This document shows, in pieces, positions 21,619 through 32,248 of a stretch of DNA of 64,000 nucleotides. The stretch comes from Branchiostoma floridae. Its lineage: Eukaryota; Chordata; Leptocardii; Amphioxiformes; Branchiostomatidae. Where the stretch lies: the NCBI RefSeq assembly GCF_000003815.2, contig NC_049984.1, forward strand, positions 1,733,186 through 1,797,185, given 5' to 3'. Numbering within the stretch: the first letter of the stretch is position 1; the number at the start of each line of letters is the position of its first letter. The position numbers and the translations under genes are program-made. The notes beneath the pieces were generated by a model. The model was not told the origin of the DNA. It did not search any database and saw nothing but the letters and a program-made list of their open reading frames with translations.

Positions 21619-21751
21619 TAATCTCTAAGCAGTGCCATAAGATAGTATCAAAGCTGGCTAAGGAGTATACACACCCCTAGGCCAGCTTCACTCCTCTGGC
21701 AGCTTTTGATACTATCTTGTGCTACCGTACGTAGGATCTGCTTGGAGATTA
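21619..21751. mobile_element. MULE-type MITE, same family, copy 3
   Basis: TAATCTCTAAGCAG...GGATCTGCTTGGAGATTA. The flanking 9-mers TTTGAGATC and TTTGATATC match at 8 of 9 positions, so the target duplication has decayed. It lies only 46 bp from copy 2. Confidence 0.9.
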
Positions 21752-22602
21752 TTTGATATCGTGCCATGACGTTATACGTCAGGTGACGTATTCGTCCTGG
21801 GAAAACCCGCTCATCAGCGCATTCAAAAAGGCCGTCCACTTGCTCAAATGCGTCAGGAAAAATACGTGATTTAACTTGTCTATTGTGATGTTGAAGTGCG
21901 GGGAAAATCTTTCTCAAATACATAATAAAAAGCTAGACGCCAGGATATAAGACAGTAGATAAGTTCGAACATCTATAATATCATACAACATAAAAGTTTC
22001 TTGATACTATTGAATGTACTTAACCACTCCCATACTAATGACACTAGACTGTCCTTTTCCTTTCTTTCTTTCTTTTTCTGTGCCCCCATCCAAGTAAACT
22101 AAAAGCTACGACTGGGTAGAAGAGTTTTGTACATGTGTTTGAGGAGAAACACACAATGAGTGGGCATTGACGTGAAGAAATGATGAGAGCACGAAACAAA
22201 ATGCGAGAGGATGGTATGGTTGGGGGTGAGAGCCATCAACATTACACTTACCCCAAAAATCAGTTTAAAGGAAATAATTGCCTTTTGTGAAGAAAAGAAT
22301 GACAAAAAAAAAAAGACAAAAAATGTCGACGAAATCGGCAGCTGTGACATTATTGAATTACAGTTTAGGCTAGTAATAAAATGACAGACAGCTGGGTACC
22401 ATCCTAGTTGTTAGTTTACCGCGGCCCCCATACTCACCGTACCCCTTACGAGACCAGGTATGGGAGCCCCTGTGAAAAAAAAGGGTACGAAAAAGAATGG
22501 CACCCAGGCTGAGACTATCAAAATGATGTACATGTATCTCTACGAACATCAGATCAATATAACGCATAGTTATACGGCAGCAAGGTAAGCATTACATCAT
22601 AC

Positions 22603-22628
22603 CTTTGCGTGAACGTGGTAGCAGGCAT
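22603..22628 (-). CDS. candidate first coding exon of gene B
   Basis: ATG at 22628 reads MPATTFTQ and then a donor (AAAG|GTATGA). An in-frame stop lies upstream with no earlier ATG. The CRE/ETS/YY1-like cluster 300 bp upstream supports a transcription start here. The phase does not fit the next candidate exon directly. Confidence 0.3.
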
Positions 22629-22919
22629 GGTGACGTTTTGGTCAGACTTGACTTTGACTTTGACTGGTTCGTCTGTACGTTTTCTTCCGACTGACCTCCA
22701 ATCTGCCCACCAACCTCTTTTCTACATGACAGCCGCTTCAAAACTTATTTTTAGCAAGATTTGCAAATGAATGGCGAGTTTCTATCACGTGCACGTGGGT
22801 GAGAAGGTGCGGCTTCCAAGATGTGGTGTAAAGAGTTTTAAACGCGTCATCGTGTGCCGCCCTATTCCCATATATGGTCACCCGCTCACTTCCTTATATG
22901 GAAGCAGGTGAGTCTTTGG

Positions 22920-22985
22920 CCGGACGTGACGTCACACGGAAGTAGGACAGGTAGTCAGAAAAAAAACATGGCGGCAGTAACGGGT
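22920..22985. promoter_or_regulatory. CRE / ETS / YY1-like motif cluster, possible promoter
   Basis: TGACGTCA (CRE, about 22927) is followed by CACGGAAGT (ETS-like) and AAACATGGCGGC (YY1-like, about 22965) within 45 bp. Such clusters are common at housekeeping, often bidirectional, start sites. Candidate first exons lie on both sides (22628 minus; 23065 plus). Confidence 0.45.
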
Positions 22986-23064
22986 ACCTGTAGTAGTCGT
23001 CGTTAGTCAAACTGACAAAACTTCGCAACTTTGGGGTTAAAAAGTGTCTGTAAGAACGGAAAAT

Positions 23065-23136
23065 ATGCTTGCCGTTGGCAAAATTAGCTCTTTTGACGTG
23101 TCTGAGTTTCAAGACTCTGTATATTTTGACCCTGTG
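23065..23136 (+). CDS. candidate first exon, plus strand (24 codons)
   Basis: ATG at 23065 opens MLAVGKISSFDVSEF and reaches a good donor CTGTG|GTAAGA in phase 0. It lies just downstream of the CRE/ETS/YY1-like cluster. I could not find the next exon and do not recognise the peptide. Confidence 0.25.
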
Positions 23137-23577
23137 GTAAGATTTGATACTTCCGGGACACCGTACACTGTCTGACCTTGCCTTGGTGTCAGCAACTTTT
23201 CCCTTCCGTCCCGTGCTGTCTGCGTCTCACCGATGACATCAACGGTCATCAGGGTTTCCGACACCAGACACGGCTTATGGGGCATTTATCCTCGGAACGG
23301 GAAATGATCGAATTGGATTTTTTTTTGTGCGCACGTCTAACTAGATTTCTGACGTCACAACGCTTTTGTGTTCGTATCATATAACGTGTTGTGTAGTTAA
23401 CGTTACAGGAATGAGACTAAGTAACCTTAAATTGTTGTCGATGATGATGATGTAACGTCCTAGAACTACGGTCAAGTGGAAATAGACGTTATACAAATAT
23501 ATAATACAAAGGCCTTGACATCGCCAACTTATATGCCTTGCGATCGCATAAATTTTAGGTGCGGTCGGATTTTATTA

Positions 23578-23672
23578 TTTATGGGAGCGCTGATTGCGAG
23601 TTTGCAACATGGGCTAGGTTCTCTTATTAGAGAACGTGACTAAAGTTGAAAATCGCAAATCAGCGCTCCCCC
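23578..23672. mobile_element. short hairpin element, GGGAGCGCTGATT ends
   Basis: GGGAGCGCTGATTGCGAGTT pairs with GAAAATCGCAAATCAGCGCT at the other end, about 95 bp in all. A related half (GTTGAAAATCGCAAATTAGC) occurs at 44336 in TMEM67. Confidence 0.65.
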
Positions 23673-23988
23673 GAAAAGCAAATGCTAGCCGCAAGAAGAA
23701 AGTCAGCAAAGGAGGCTATGGTCTTATGTTCACACTAGTAAAATAAAGTGCATTTTGTTGTGGGGTCATTGACCGCTTACAAAAAAGCGGGGTATGACTC
23801 AAATTCCTACCACCGTATGTCACCTGTATTTATGGTGATCGATTTTAGAGGTGACAACCATGTGACCGATACTGGGGCCATCGATATCGTCAGCCCTTTT
23901 ACCTGGAATTCTTGATGGCGTGTGGGACTCCCCACCCACGGTTGACGTATGTTGACAGTAAACGTAAAAGTGAAAGGAAGTCAGAAGC

Positions 23989-24270
23989 TAGCCTCCGTCG
24001 CAGACTCTCCGGAGTTGTGGGAAGGCCGGTCCAAAAAAATTATGAAAGGAAAAGGTCACCATTTTCCCCACCAACCTCTGCTTGGAGAGTATCGTCGCAG
24101 ATTTCGATTGGGGCCGGCTTTTATTTCACGGGGGAGGTGGCAAACTCCCTTCGCTTCCACGGCAAACTCCCTTCCTCGGCAGACTCCCTTTCCCGGCAAA
24201 AGAGAACCTAGCCAACTTTGATAATCATAAAATAAAATACAACCCCGCTCGAAGTCTGCGACGGAGGCTA
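23989..24270. mobile_element. inverted-repeat element, TAGCCTCCGTCGCAGACT ends
   Basis: TAGCCTCCGTCGCAGACTC at 23989 is mirrored by GAAGTCTGCGACGGAGGCTA ending at 24270. The flanks (GTGTGGGACTCCCCACCCAC...and TGTGGGCTTCCCCACCTACG at 24351) resemble each other, suggesting it sits inside a larger repeated unit. No short target duplication was found. Confidence 0.7.
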
Positions 24271-24429
24271 TGCAAACGTACAAAGCGTACAGAAAAGGAA
24301 TGGTGTGTAGGTAGGATTGCGTCCAATGGTGGACCGTTATGGTACTTTCTGTGTGGGCTTCCCCACCTACGCTTGACGTGTATTTACAGTAAAGTCAAAA
24401 GTGAAAGGTGGCCCGAAGCATGATGACAT

Positions 24430-25156
24430 GCTGATAAAAAAGGACTACAAACGTTGCGTACAGAAAAGGAATGCATCGAATGGATTGTTTGTTTGTGCCT
24501 TTATTTGATTAGGGGAGAAGCATGATATTGTCATATACAATATAGAGAAATTGTCTATTTTTTAGTCTCTATTAAATAGGCTCTGCAGGTTGGATAATTG
24601 AAATTGGCTAGATAGAGGGAATATAATATTGGCACAATTTCCGTGTAAGCCATCACTACGCCGGAATATTGTGCATATGATTTGAGTTAGGCGGCCAACA
24701 GAGTATAGTTTCCAACTCGCTCCTCTAGCCGGCTAACTCCTATGGGATGTGTTTTTTCCCGTCTATTCGGCATTTATAATATTCTTTACCAACCTACGGA
24801 GTCGCGTAGACACTATCTTAGCGGCTCCTTATGATTCTGCTCGATCATGACCTCGAAGAGACAATATTTTGTGGCGCCTGGTGACTTTTTCGATCAAATA
24901 AAGCCGAAGTTACCCTTGTTTCATGAAGTGGCGCATTTCAAGACATGGTTGCATCATTTAGCTCACGTGGAAAACATGACCTCACGCCAGAAGTACGTCT
25001 GGAGCCTTTTCTATTGTTCTGTAGGGCACTAACGGATGTATGAATCTGCACGTCCGCCAACTTGTGAAATGCCAGACTTGCGTCGTAGACAATTCTGAAT
25101 TGTTCAATGGCAAATGAGCCACAATGTGCTGCGTCTGTGTTTCTCAAATGTCATTG
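24430..25156. other. no gene seen; repeat-like fragments
   Basis: Contains fragments resembling MITE interiors (GGCCAACAGAGTATAG, CTAGCCGGCTAACTCC). The 61-codon plus-strand frame at 24847 has no splice or start context that supports it. Confidence 0.4.
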
Positions 25157-25424
25157 GGCCAATCCTTGCTTCCAGGCTCTACAAGTCGGGCTCTTTCATG
25201 CTTAAGCCGGTTTCACACGTGCGTATGAGGTCCGTATGGAAGTTTTAGCCTCTACCAGGCTCCACAAGTCGCTGAAAAATTAAAGAAATTGGTCAATCCT
25301 TGCTTCCAGGCTCTAAAAGTCGGGCTCTTTGGTGCTTAAGCCGGGCTCACACGTGCGTATGAGGCCCGTATGGAAGTTTTAGCCTCTACCAGGCTTCACA
25401 AGACGCTGAAAAATTATAGAAATT
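25157..25424 (+). repeat. 134-bp tandem duplication
   Basis: CAATCCTTGCTTCCAGGCTC...CTGAAAAATTA(A/T)AGAAATT occurs twice, at 25157-25290 and 25291-25424, with about 90% identity. Each unit includes TAGCCTCTACCAGGCT, the end sequence of the MITE at 15532. Confidence 0.85.
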
Positions 25425-25513
25425 ACACACAAATAGCCAGATAACATGCCAGCGGAGTTAGCTGGGTCACAAACCATACTCCTTTGACAGCTAATTCCTC
25501 CGGCATATTCTGT

Positions 25514-25652
25514 TAATCTCCAACCAGATCCACGGTGCGTAATGTATAGTATCAAACTTACCGTTGGTGCCCGTTTGACTCCATTAGCCGGCTATACTCC
25601 CTGGCCAGCTTTGATACTATCTTATGGCACCGTAGGATCTGCTTGGAGATTA
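25514..25652. mobile_element. MULE-type MITE, same family as 19581, copy 4
   Basis: TAATCTCCAACCAGATCC...GGATCTGCTTGGAGATTA, flanked by ATATTCTGT and ATATTATGT (8 of 9). Its interior is in the opposite orientation to copy 1. Confidence 0.9.
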
Positions 25653-25880
25653 ATATTATGTGTCTACATTTCTCCAATTTTTGCTATTTTGCAAAGCGAC
25701 ATGTGGAGCCTGATACAAGCCAAGAATTCCACACGGACGTCAGTCACATGTACTGGGATATATTTGCACGTGTGAATCCTGCTTTATACATGTAATGTGC
25801 CTTTTTCTGATGGAAAATCGGATCCATTGCATTGTTTCTTGTAGCCTGATAGGCCATAAGAAGAACAAACATTACATGTG

Positions 25881-26105
25881 TAACGCTACTTCACCTTTAT
25901 CCATGGGGTGACCTTTATCCGTTGTATTTAAAAACAGCATATTTAGGAGTACTGTATTCAGTCTGCTGACAGTGGTTTCAAATTTGCAATATTTTCAAAA
26001 TGTTCTGATTTGAAACCACTGTATCCCGACTTCATATCCCTAAAAGTAAATACGTTTTTTTACAACGAATATAGGTTACCCTCGGATAAAGGTGAACCAG
26101 CGTTA
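25881..26105. mobile_element. MITE, TAACGCT...CACCTTTATCC family, copy 2
   Basis: TAACGCTACTTCACCTTTAT and ATAAAGGTGAACCAGCGTTA ends; internal GTGGTTTCAAATTTGCAATA / TTTGAAACCACTG pairing. Same family as 5049-5256. Confidence 0.75.
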
Positions 26106-29100
26106 AACCCAAGGGAGAGAATCCTACGATGAGGCTATATAAAGCCAAGGTGGACACTAGTACTCTGCATTGTCAAGTTATATACTGTATATTAACGTTT
26201 TTATAAAATTTCTCTTATAATTGGGTTGCCATCTTTGGGGTGTCCACCAAAATATTCTATATTGCAAGATTTTGAAGGCAATGTGTTTTTAATCAATTTA
26301 CCTATGACCACACTTAAGTTGTAAACTCCAATCAAAGTTGCCTGATGTGTGAATCTTCCTATCACTATAGTATCATAGTATCAGTATCATCCTATGACTA
26401 TGTAAACCCAACAAAGGCATTATCAACAACTTTTTTTAATACTACACTTCATTCATTTATTACGAAACTTTTTATTGACACATGATGCAGGTTGGACATG
26501 TACATCAAAACACTAAACCATATCAAGTACTACAAAAGTTGAAATTCTTCCAGTCTCTGTGCTATTCAGCATACACATGTACTCTAGGTTACATTCTACT
26601 AACTGCAGTGGATAACATGCATGTCAACTATACCAGTTATGTACACTAACATTACGAAACCTTTGAAGTTTTTCCGTAAATAAAATCATGCTACCCCTTC
26701 AGACTTTTTTCTTAACCCACCGGTGAACCGTTCTCAGTTCTGTAAAAAAAAGCAATGATCTAATTCTAAATATCGTACACATAATTCTTCAAAGATTTAG
26801 TATGACTATGAGGAACTAACAAGGAAGGATGGTTGAGGATTCAAAATGTTTCAAGTGGATGATTTGTATAAATCTAGCTCGGATGCCGGCCTCCATAGTG
26901 ACTGCCAGCTCAACCATCATTAGCATGCAAAAAGACTTGGTATGCAGTATGGACTATGAAGGATGGCACCCAGGCTAGTGTTTACTTAGTAAGTCTTCTC
27001 CAAAATATGTAGCTCCAACATCCCTTCCACACCAATCCTTCCTGGTTGTTCCGTAATGGTGAAAGTAAATCTTCTTCCAAGCAATTACTAAGTAAAGTGG
27101 ACACTAGGTATCTCTATAAATGTAAAATACTGCACAGTACCATCATTCCAATCATTGTAACATATGCCAAACGGGCAGGGGTACTTGTCACATTTACAAC
27201 TCCTTACTTGACTATTTTAGTGGTCCTTGGATTCTGTAATGTTCCCTGCTTTAGTTTTATTTCATGCTGAATGTTAGACGTCAAAATACAATGTGCAATC
27301 AAGACAATTTACACTTCACTTAGTGCATGCATTTCTTACTTAATGTTACATGTATAAGAGCTGCTCCCTAAAAATACTGGGCATTGTTATTCTCTTATAT
27401 ACTGTTAGTGGTTACATGGCACCAATCACATGAAACAACAACTCTTGTTGTTGATTTTTATCTGCAACATCAGCATCAACATCTAACAGACTACTAGTTT
27501 GACATTGCTTGAAGTGTCCAAGAAATGATACATTAAGAAGTAACAATCATACTTATAACAGGTGTGTTATCAAGGTGCTATTCAGTACTCCCAACTGATT
27601 GGCTCTGACAGGGCTTGAAACACTTTTCATTTTCTGCTTCATGTAACTCATTCCACAGAATCTGTATGTATACTCTCAAAGCATATCTGATTGTAAGTTG
27701 TTAACATTTGTTTCTTCAATAAAATCTTTTTACAAATTGCTTATGGGTATTTCAAGCCCTGCCACAGCACTTCTGATCACAAAATGAACTACTCGTCTAG
27801 TGTTTTTAGCATTTAAGAGTTAATGATCATTTGAAGTAATTACAATGCCAGTACAGCAGAAGAGTCTACACAATGAAGTCTAAGTGTTATGTGAACAATA
27901 GCCTGACCTTAACATGTACATTTGTTTGTTTTAATCTTATGGAATGACTTGTTTGAACAAAAATGATGTCCTGGAGTTTTGAAAACATTGTACCATTATG
28001 CTTGAAGTAAAACTTATAAGTATGACTTATAAAACAACCATGAGAACTAAGTCCTATAACAGCTAAGTACCTACACTGTTTACATTTACAAAGTTGGATT
28101 GAGTGTTGACATCAGCCTGGGCCCTCCATGTAGATCGTACACCCCTTCCCAAGTCTTGTAGAACCTGTGGGATTAAAAAGAAAGGACAAAATGAGTTGCC
28201 TGTAGTGTACAGTGCAAGGTATCATCCAGTCAGACTCCAACAAGCACCAGGAGTATTGCAGTACAAGTCCAGCAAACCAACCAACCATCCAGTCAACCCT
28301 CCACAATCATAGCATATCATGAAAGGGGTCTTTGATTGGAACAAACCAAGGACTCAGACAAGCACTTCAAATTTGACTTCCACCCTGATCGAGATGTTGC
28401 TCTAACCAGAGCATCAGAAGCTGATGAAAAGTGACAGGATCAAATGCTATTACACAAGACTCAATCTCTGAGTACAGCACTCCTGACTGCACAGAAATGG
28501 GAATGTGCAGTGCACAATCATAGTCATACAATGAAAATTTACAAAACTGCTTTCTTGCAGACATGGCCTAGGCTATCTCAAGACAATTTCAAGACCCACG
28601 CTGCTGCCTCGGGTACCACAGAGAAAAAAAAGAAAGGCAAATGTAGAAATCAGCACCATACAAGATTACACCATATTTTTCCTTTCTCCGTCAAACCTGT
28701 ATTTCAGACATGATCAGTTCAGTTCACCAGAACTTGGACATGAATTTCTCACAAAAATCCATGGGTGTTCAGGAAACTGTCAACTTCTCCTGGATCCTGA
28801 CCTCACAAGCACGTCCCCAAAATGGCAAAAGATGTACTGAGAATTCAAATAAAAAATTGCACAGGAATTTATAACATTTTTGACAAGCTAACGAACATGA
28901 AGAGAATTCCAGAGAATGAAGAACTGCTAGACTTGTTCTGTAGACCTGAGAGATTCCAAATTCCAAAGAAACAAAAATGAACAGGAAGCCCAGGACATGA
29001 GTGTCCGGACTTTTTTTTAGTCCTTTATGCATAATAAAAATCAGCCAATAAAATCTCAGCAACATAATTTCACAAAATGCTCAGCTGCTCTCGACCTGTC

Positions 29101-29620
29101 TTTTCACATGCTTCGAGTTGGTTTTCTTCCTTTTCACCATGGCTTGAACTCTGCACCTTACTATCAATCAGCAAAGATACCAAGAGCCAGCAAGATTCCA
29201 TTAAAAAATTGAACGGAAAGAAAAGAACACAATCGTGACAATGGATGAGGAAATATACATCGACTGGATGAGGAAATATACATCGACTGCAAGAAAGCTC
29301 CTTTGGTCCAGGTAGTCTCTTTAACTTGTAAAACAATCTATACCCTTCAAGTTCAAGCATGCATATCTATCTGTTGGAACTTATTCTTCAACAAAGGAAG
29401 ATTGCACTGTTGGCTTTCCTTGTTGGCCACTATGATTGACAAGACTGACAGAACCTCTAACACCATGGAATTTGACGAGAACCCTACCCCTTGTTGTCAA
29501 TGCCACTGACTACCTGATTTGCAAAGCACATTCAGCTGAAGAACAAAGATGGTTAAGCACATTGAAGAAGCAAGGTGGTCTCTTACCAACGTGGCCATGG
29601 GCGGGTACCTGCTTCCAGGG
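26106..29620 (-). other. RBM12 downstream region, possible 3' UTR
   Basis: No coding exon is recognisable on either strand. Minus-strand AATAAA signals occur near 26455-26473, where the sequence reads CAATAAAAAGTTTCGTAATA, so part of this may be RBM12 3' UTR. It contains the 153-bp inverted-repeat element at 27609-27761 and a 25-bp direct duplication (GATGAGGAAATATACATCGA) at 29244-29289. Confidence 0.3.
27609..27761. mobile_element. inverted-repeat element, CAGGGCTTGAAA family
   Basis: CAGGGCTTGAAACAC at the left and GTATTTCAAGCCCTG at the right are inverted repeats. It is related to the element at 7807-8135. No target duplication. Confidence 0.65.
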
Positions 29621-32248
29621 CTAGATGAGGAGGAGACGCAGCTTCTTGACGCCCATCGGCCGGCCATTCAACTCTCGCGTTGCAATCATGGCGTCCTGGG
29701 GGGTGGGGAAAGCCACTGACGCATTACCCGTGGGATCCCCACGGTCAGACCTGTGAATGTGGACAGAGTCTTTCAGGACAGGGTAGCCATAGAAGAAGTC
29801 CAGGATTTCCTCCATAGTGGCTGTCATGGGGAGGTTTTGGATGCCGACAATGTCGCTCAGGGGTTCGTTGGTGTTGAATGCGGGGGCAGGGGGGCCGCCT
29901 ACGTTCGGCATGTTCATGTTACCCCCTGGGACTAACCCAGGGCCCTGTTGCACCCCCATTTGGGGCTGGAACGGAGGCATGCCGACATTCCTGCCAAGTG
30001 GGGCATTGGAGGGCAGGTCCAGCAAGCTTGGGATCTGAGGGCCTTGTGGCCCCCTGCGAGGGGGATCCTGCATCTGGTCTTGAGGCATCATGCGGTCTTG
30101 CTGCCGCCTATCCCTATCCTTATCCGAGGTACGCATGTCGCGTTGTGTAGGCCGTGCCATGCGGTCCCTCATCTCTTCCCGTGAGATGGGTCGAAGAAGG
30201 GCCATTCGACCGCCTAGGCGCTTTGCTCGAAGCTTGTAAGCCCTGTCACAGTCCGAAATGCTAACAAACTCAACAAAGACCTCGCCCGAGAACTCTCCCG
30301 TCTTGGTATACACCATGTGAATACCCCTCTCAGCAATGGTGCTGCCCGTGAAGAAGTTTTCAATCTCCCGTTTACTCGCTTTGTAAGGAAGGTTCCAAAC
30401 ATGCATGCAGCACTTTGCCCTGGGATCAAGCTCCTTGGTAGTTTTAGCCTCCTTTCCAGGGGACTTTGAACCCTTCTTGGGCTTGGTGTCTGGCTTCTTG
30501 GAAGCTTTCTCCTTTTCTTCAGCTTTGGGATCAGATTGCCCGGCTTCATGTTTAGCCTTCTCCTTTTCTGGCCCTGCCTTACTCGATTGATCTTCTGCTG
30601 CCTTTGCCCCCTTTGCTGGAGTTTTCTCGTCAGCCTTTGACTCAACCTTCACCTCAGCAGCTGCTTCGGGTGACACTTTTTCTGGCTTTGCTTTCTCTTC
30701 GCTCTTGGGAGGATGCGAGACTGAGGGAGTTGGCTCCACTGCTTGTTTCTTTGCCGGCGAGGGCTCGGAGATCGGTTCTGACGAAGCCTGGCGCTTGAGA
30801 GGGGAAGGAGTGGGCACTGGCGCAGACACTGTTGCTGAAGCCGCTGCTTTCCTTGCTTCAGCAGCTTTCTTGGCCTCTGCTTCTCTCTTCGTTCTGGCTT
30901 CTGCATCAGCAGCCTTCCTGGCCTCTTCTGCCCGTCGAGACTCGGCCCTTCTGTTCTCCTCAGCCCGCTTGTTTTCCTCCATCTTTCTGGCATCATCAGC
31001 CTTCCTGACTTCAGCTTCGGCAGCTGCTTTCTTCGCTGCTTCAGCCTTCTTCTTCTCATTCTGCGCCTTTCTGGTCTCACGGAACTTCTGAATATGCTTC
31101 TGCATGTCGGTGGATGGTGCACTGGTGACTTCGATGTACCGGCTTCCCATGTATTTCTTATGCATTCTGAGGGCTGCCTTCTGATCACCATAGGACTTGA
31201 ACTCAACAAACCCACTGCCGATAGCCTTACCATCCTCAAAGTCAATCCAGACCTTTCTGATGCCCAGGCCTTTGAAGAAGTCACGGACATCCTTGTCCTT
31301 TGCGGTGTAAGGGAGACCTTTCAGACTTATACACATCGAGTCAGTGCGATCAATGGGGGAACGAGAACGAGGCCGCTGGGTACCTTGCGCCCGGTTTTGC
31401 TGGGCTCCTGATCTCGGCATGACGGGAGAACGGGAGTGTTGGGGAGGGGGCTGGGTCTGACGAGGCTGTGGCTGCATCCTCTGCATCATCCCAGTGTTAG
31501 TGTTGGCGTAGCTGACGGCCGGGGTCTGGACGGCCTTAGCAAAGTCGTAAGCTATCTGCCACTGGCTCTCTGTGCAAGACATGACCTCAATGTGACGGGC
31601 GGCCAGATACTCCTTGTAAGTACGCACAGCGGCCGAACAGTCGCGGACAGACTTGAACTTGACGAAGGCCTTGCCCGTTTTGTTACCAAAAGGGTCCATC
31701 TCAATGACAATGCCATCGCTGGCGATCTCCAACCCAGAGAAGAGAGAGTGGATCTCCGACACTGTGACGTTGGTGTTGAGGCCGAACAGCTGAATGCACG
31801 TCTGTGCTGCGCTAAACTGAGAGGAGTTATAGCTCGAGGAGGACATGCTGCTGTAGCTGCTCTCCTGTACCGGAGGAGGGGCATAAGACGAGCCGTTCGG
31901 GGCCACGTTGCGGGAACCAAAAGCGGGAGACTGTGTCTTCTCCACGTTGCCAGTAGCGACGGGAGCGGGGGAGTCGAAGGTGGTGCTCCGGCTCATGTTG
32001 ATGCGGTCCTGCATCTCCTTGCGGGAGCTGAGGTACAGGGTGATGGGCGAGCCGTGGATCGTGTTCCCTGTGCGGGCCATCGCCTGGCGGGCGTCCTCGT
32101 CCGAGGCAAAGATTATGAAGGCGTCCCCCGCGTCCCCACCCACGATATGCACCCCTCCGTCGGGAATGGTGAGGCCCGAGAAGAAGGATCGAATGTCCAT
32201 GGCGGAGGCCGACCATGGCAGACCCTGGAGTCGGATTACCACAGCCAT
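29621..32248 (-). CDS. RBM12: RNA-binding protein 12 (five RRMs), single coding exon
   Basis: An 875-codon open frame on the minus strand, ATG at 32248, TAG at 29623-29621. The N-terminus MAVVIRLQGLP and FFSGLTIPDGGVHIVGG are diagnostic of RBM12 (human about 930 residues, nuclear RNA-binding). RRMs are at about 3-78, 150-225, 304-377, 612-688 and 799-875. Residues 390-480 are an A/E/K/R-rich, probably helical linker, 480-600 are S/P/K/E-rich and 695-790 are P/Q/M/G-rich. RSRSPID near 295 is an SR-like patch. An acceptor (CCCCCCCAG|GTGAAAGATC) at about 32274 lies 26 bp before the ATG, so the 5' UTR is spliced while the coding part is intronless, as in human RBM12. By family, RBM12 and RBM12B are vertebrate paralogues; this copy is probably pro-orthologous to both. 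Frames on the opposite strand are GC-rich shadows. Confidence 0.95.
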   Translation of the reverse strand: MAVVIRLQGLPWSASAMDIRSFFSGLTIPDGGVHIVGGDAGDAFIIFASDEDARQAMARTGNTIHGSPITLYLSSRKEMQDRINMSRSTTFDSPAPVATGNVEKTQSPAFGSRNVAPNGSSYAPPPVQESSYSSMSSSSYNSSQFSAAQTCIQLFGLNTNVTVSEIHSLFSGLEIASDGIVIEMDPFGNKTGKAFVKFKSVRDCSAAVRTYKEYLAARHIEVMSCTESQWQIAYDFAKAVQTPAVSYANTNTGMMQRMQPQPRQTQPPPQHSRSPVMPRSGAQQNRAQGTQRPRSRSPIDRTDSMCISLKGLPYTAKDKDVRDFFKGLGIRKVWIDFEDGKAIGSGFVEFKSYGDQKAALRMHKKYMGSRYIEVTSAPSTDMQKHIQKFRETRKAQNEKKKAEAAKKAAAEAEVRKADDARKMEENKRAEENRRAESRRAEEARKAADAEARTKREAEAKKAAEARKAAASATVSAPVPTPSPLKRQASSEPISEPSPAKKQAVEPTPSVSHPPKSEEKAKPEKVSPEAAAEVKVESKADEKTPAKGAKAAEDQSSKAGPEKEKAKHEAGQSDPKAEEKEKASKKPDTKPKKGSKSPGKEAKTTKELDPRAKCCMHVWNLPYKASKREIENFFTGSTIAERGIHMVYTKTGEFSGEVFVEFVSISDCDRAYKLRAKRLGGRMALLRPISREEMRDRMARPTQRDMRTSDKDRDRRQQDRMMPQDQMQDPPRRGPQGPQIPSLLDLPSNAPLGRNVGMPPFQPQMGVQQGPGLVPGGNMNMPNVGGPPAPAFNTNEPLSDIVGIQNLPMTATMEEILDFFYGYPVLKDSVHIHRSDRGDPTGNASVAFPTPQDAMIATRELNGRPMGVKKLRLLLI

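Noticed and set aside
24847-25032. 61-codon plus-strand frame as a small gene
   Set aside because: No splice or promoter context, and it is embedded in repeat-like sequence.
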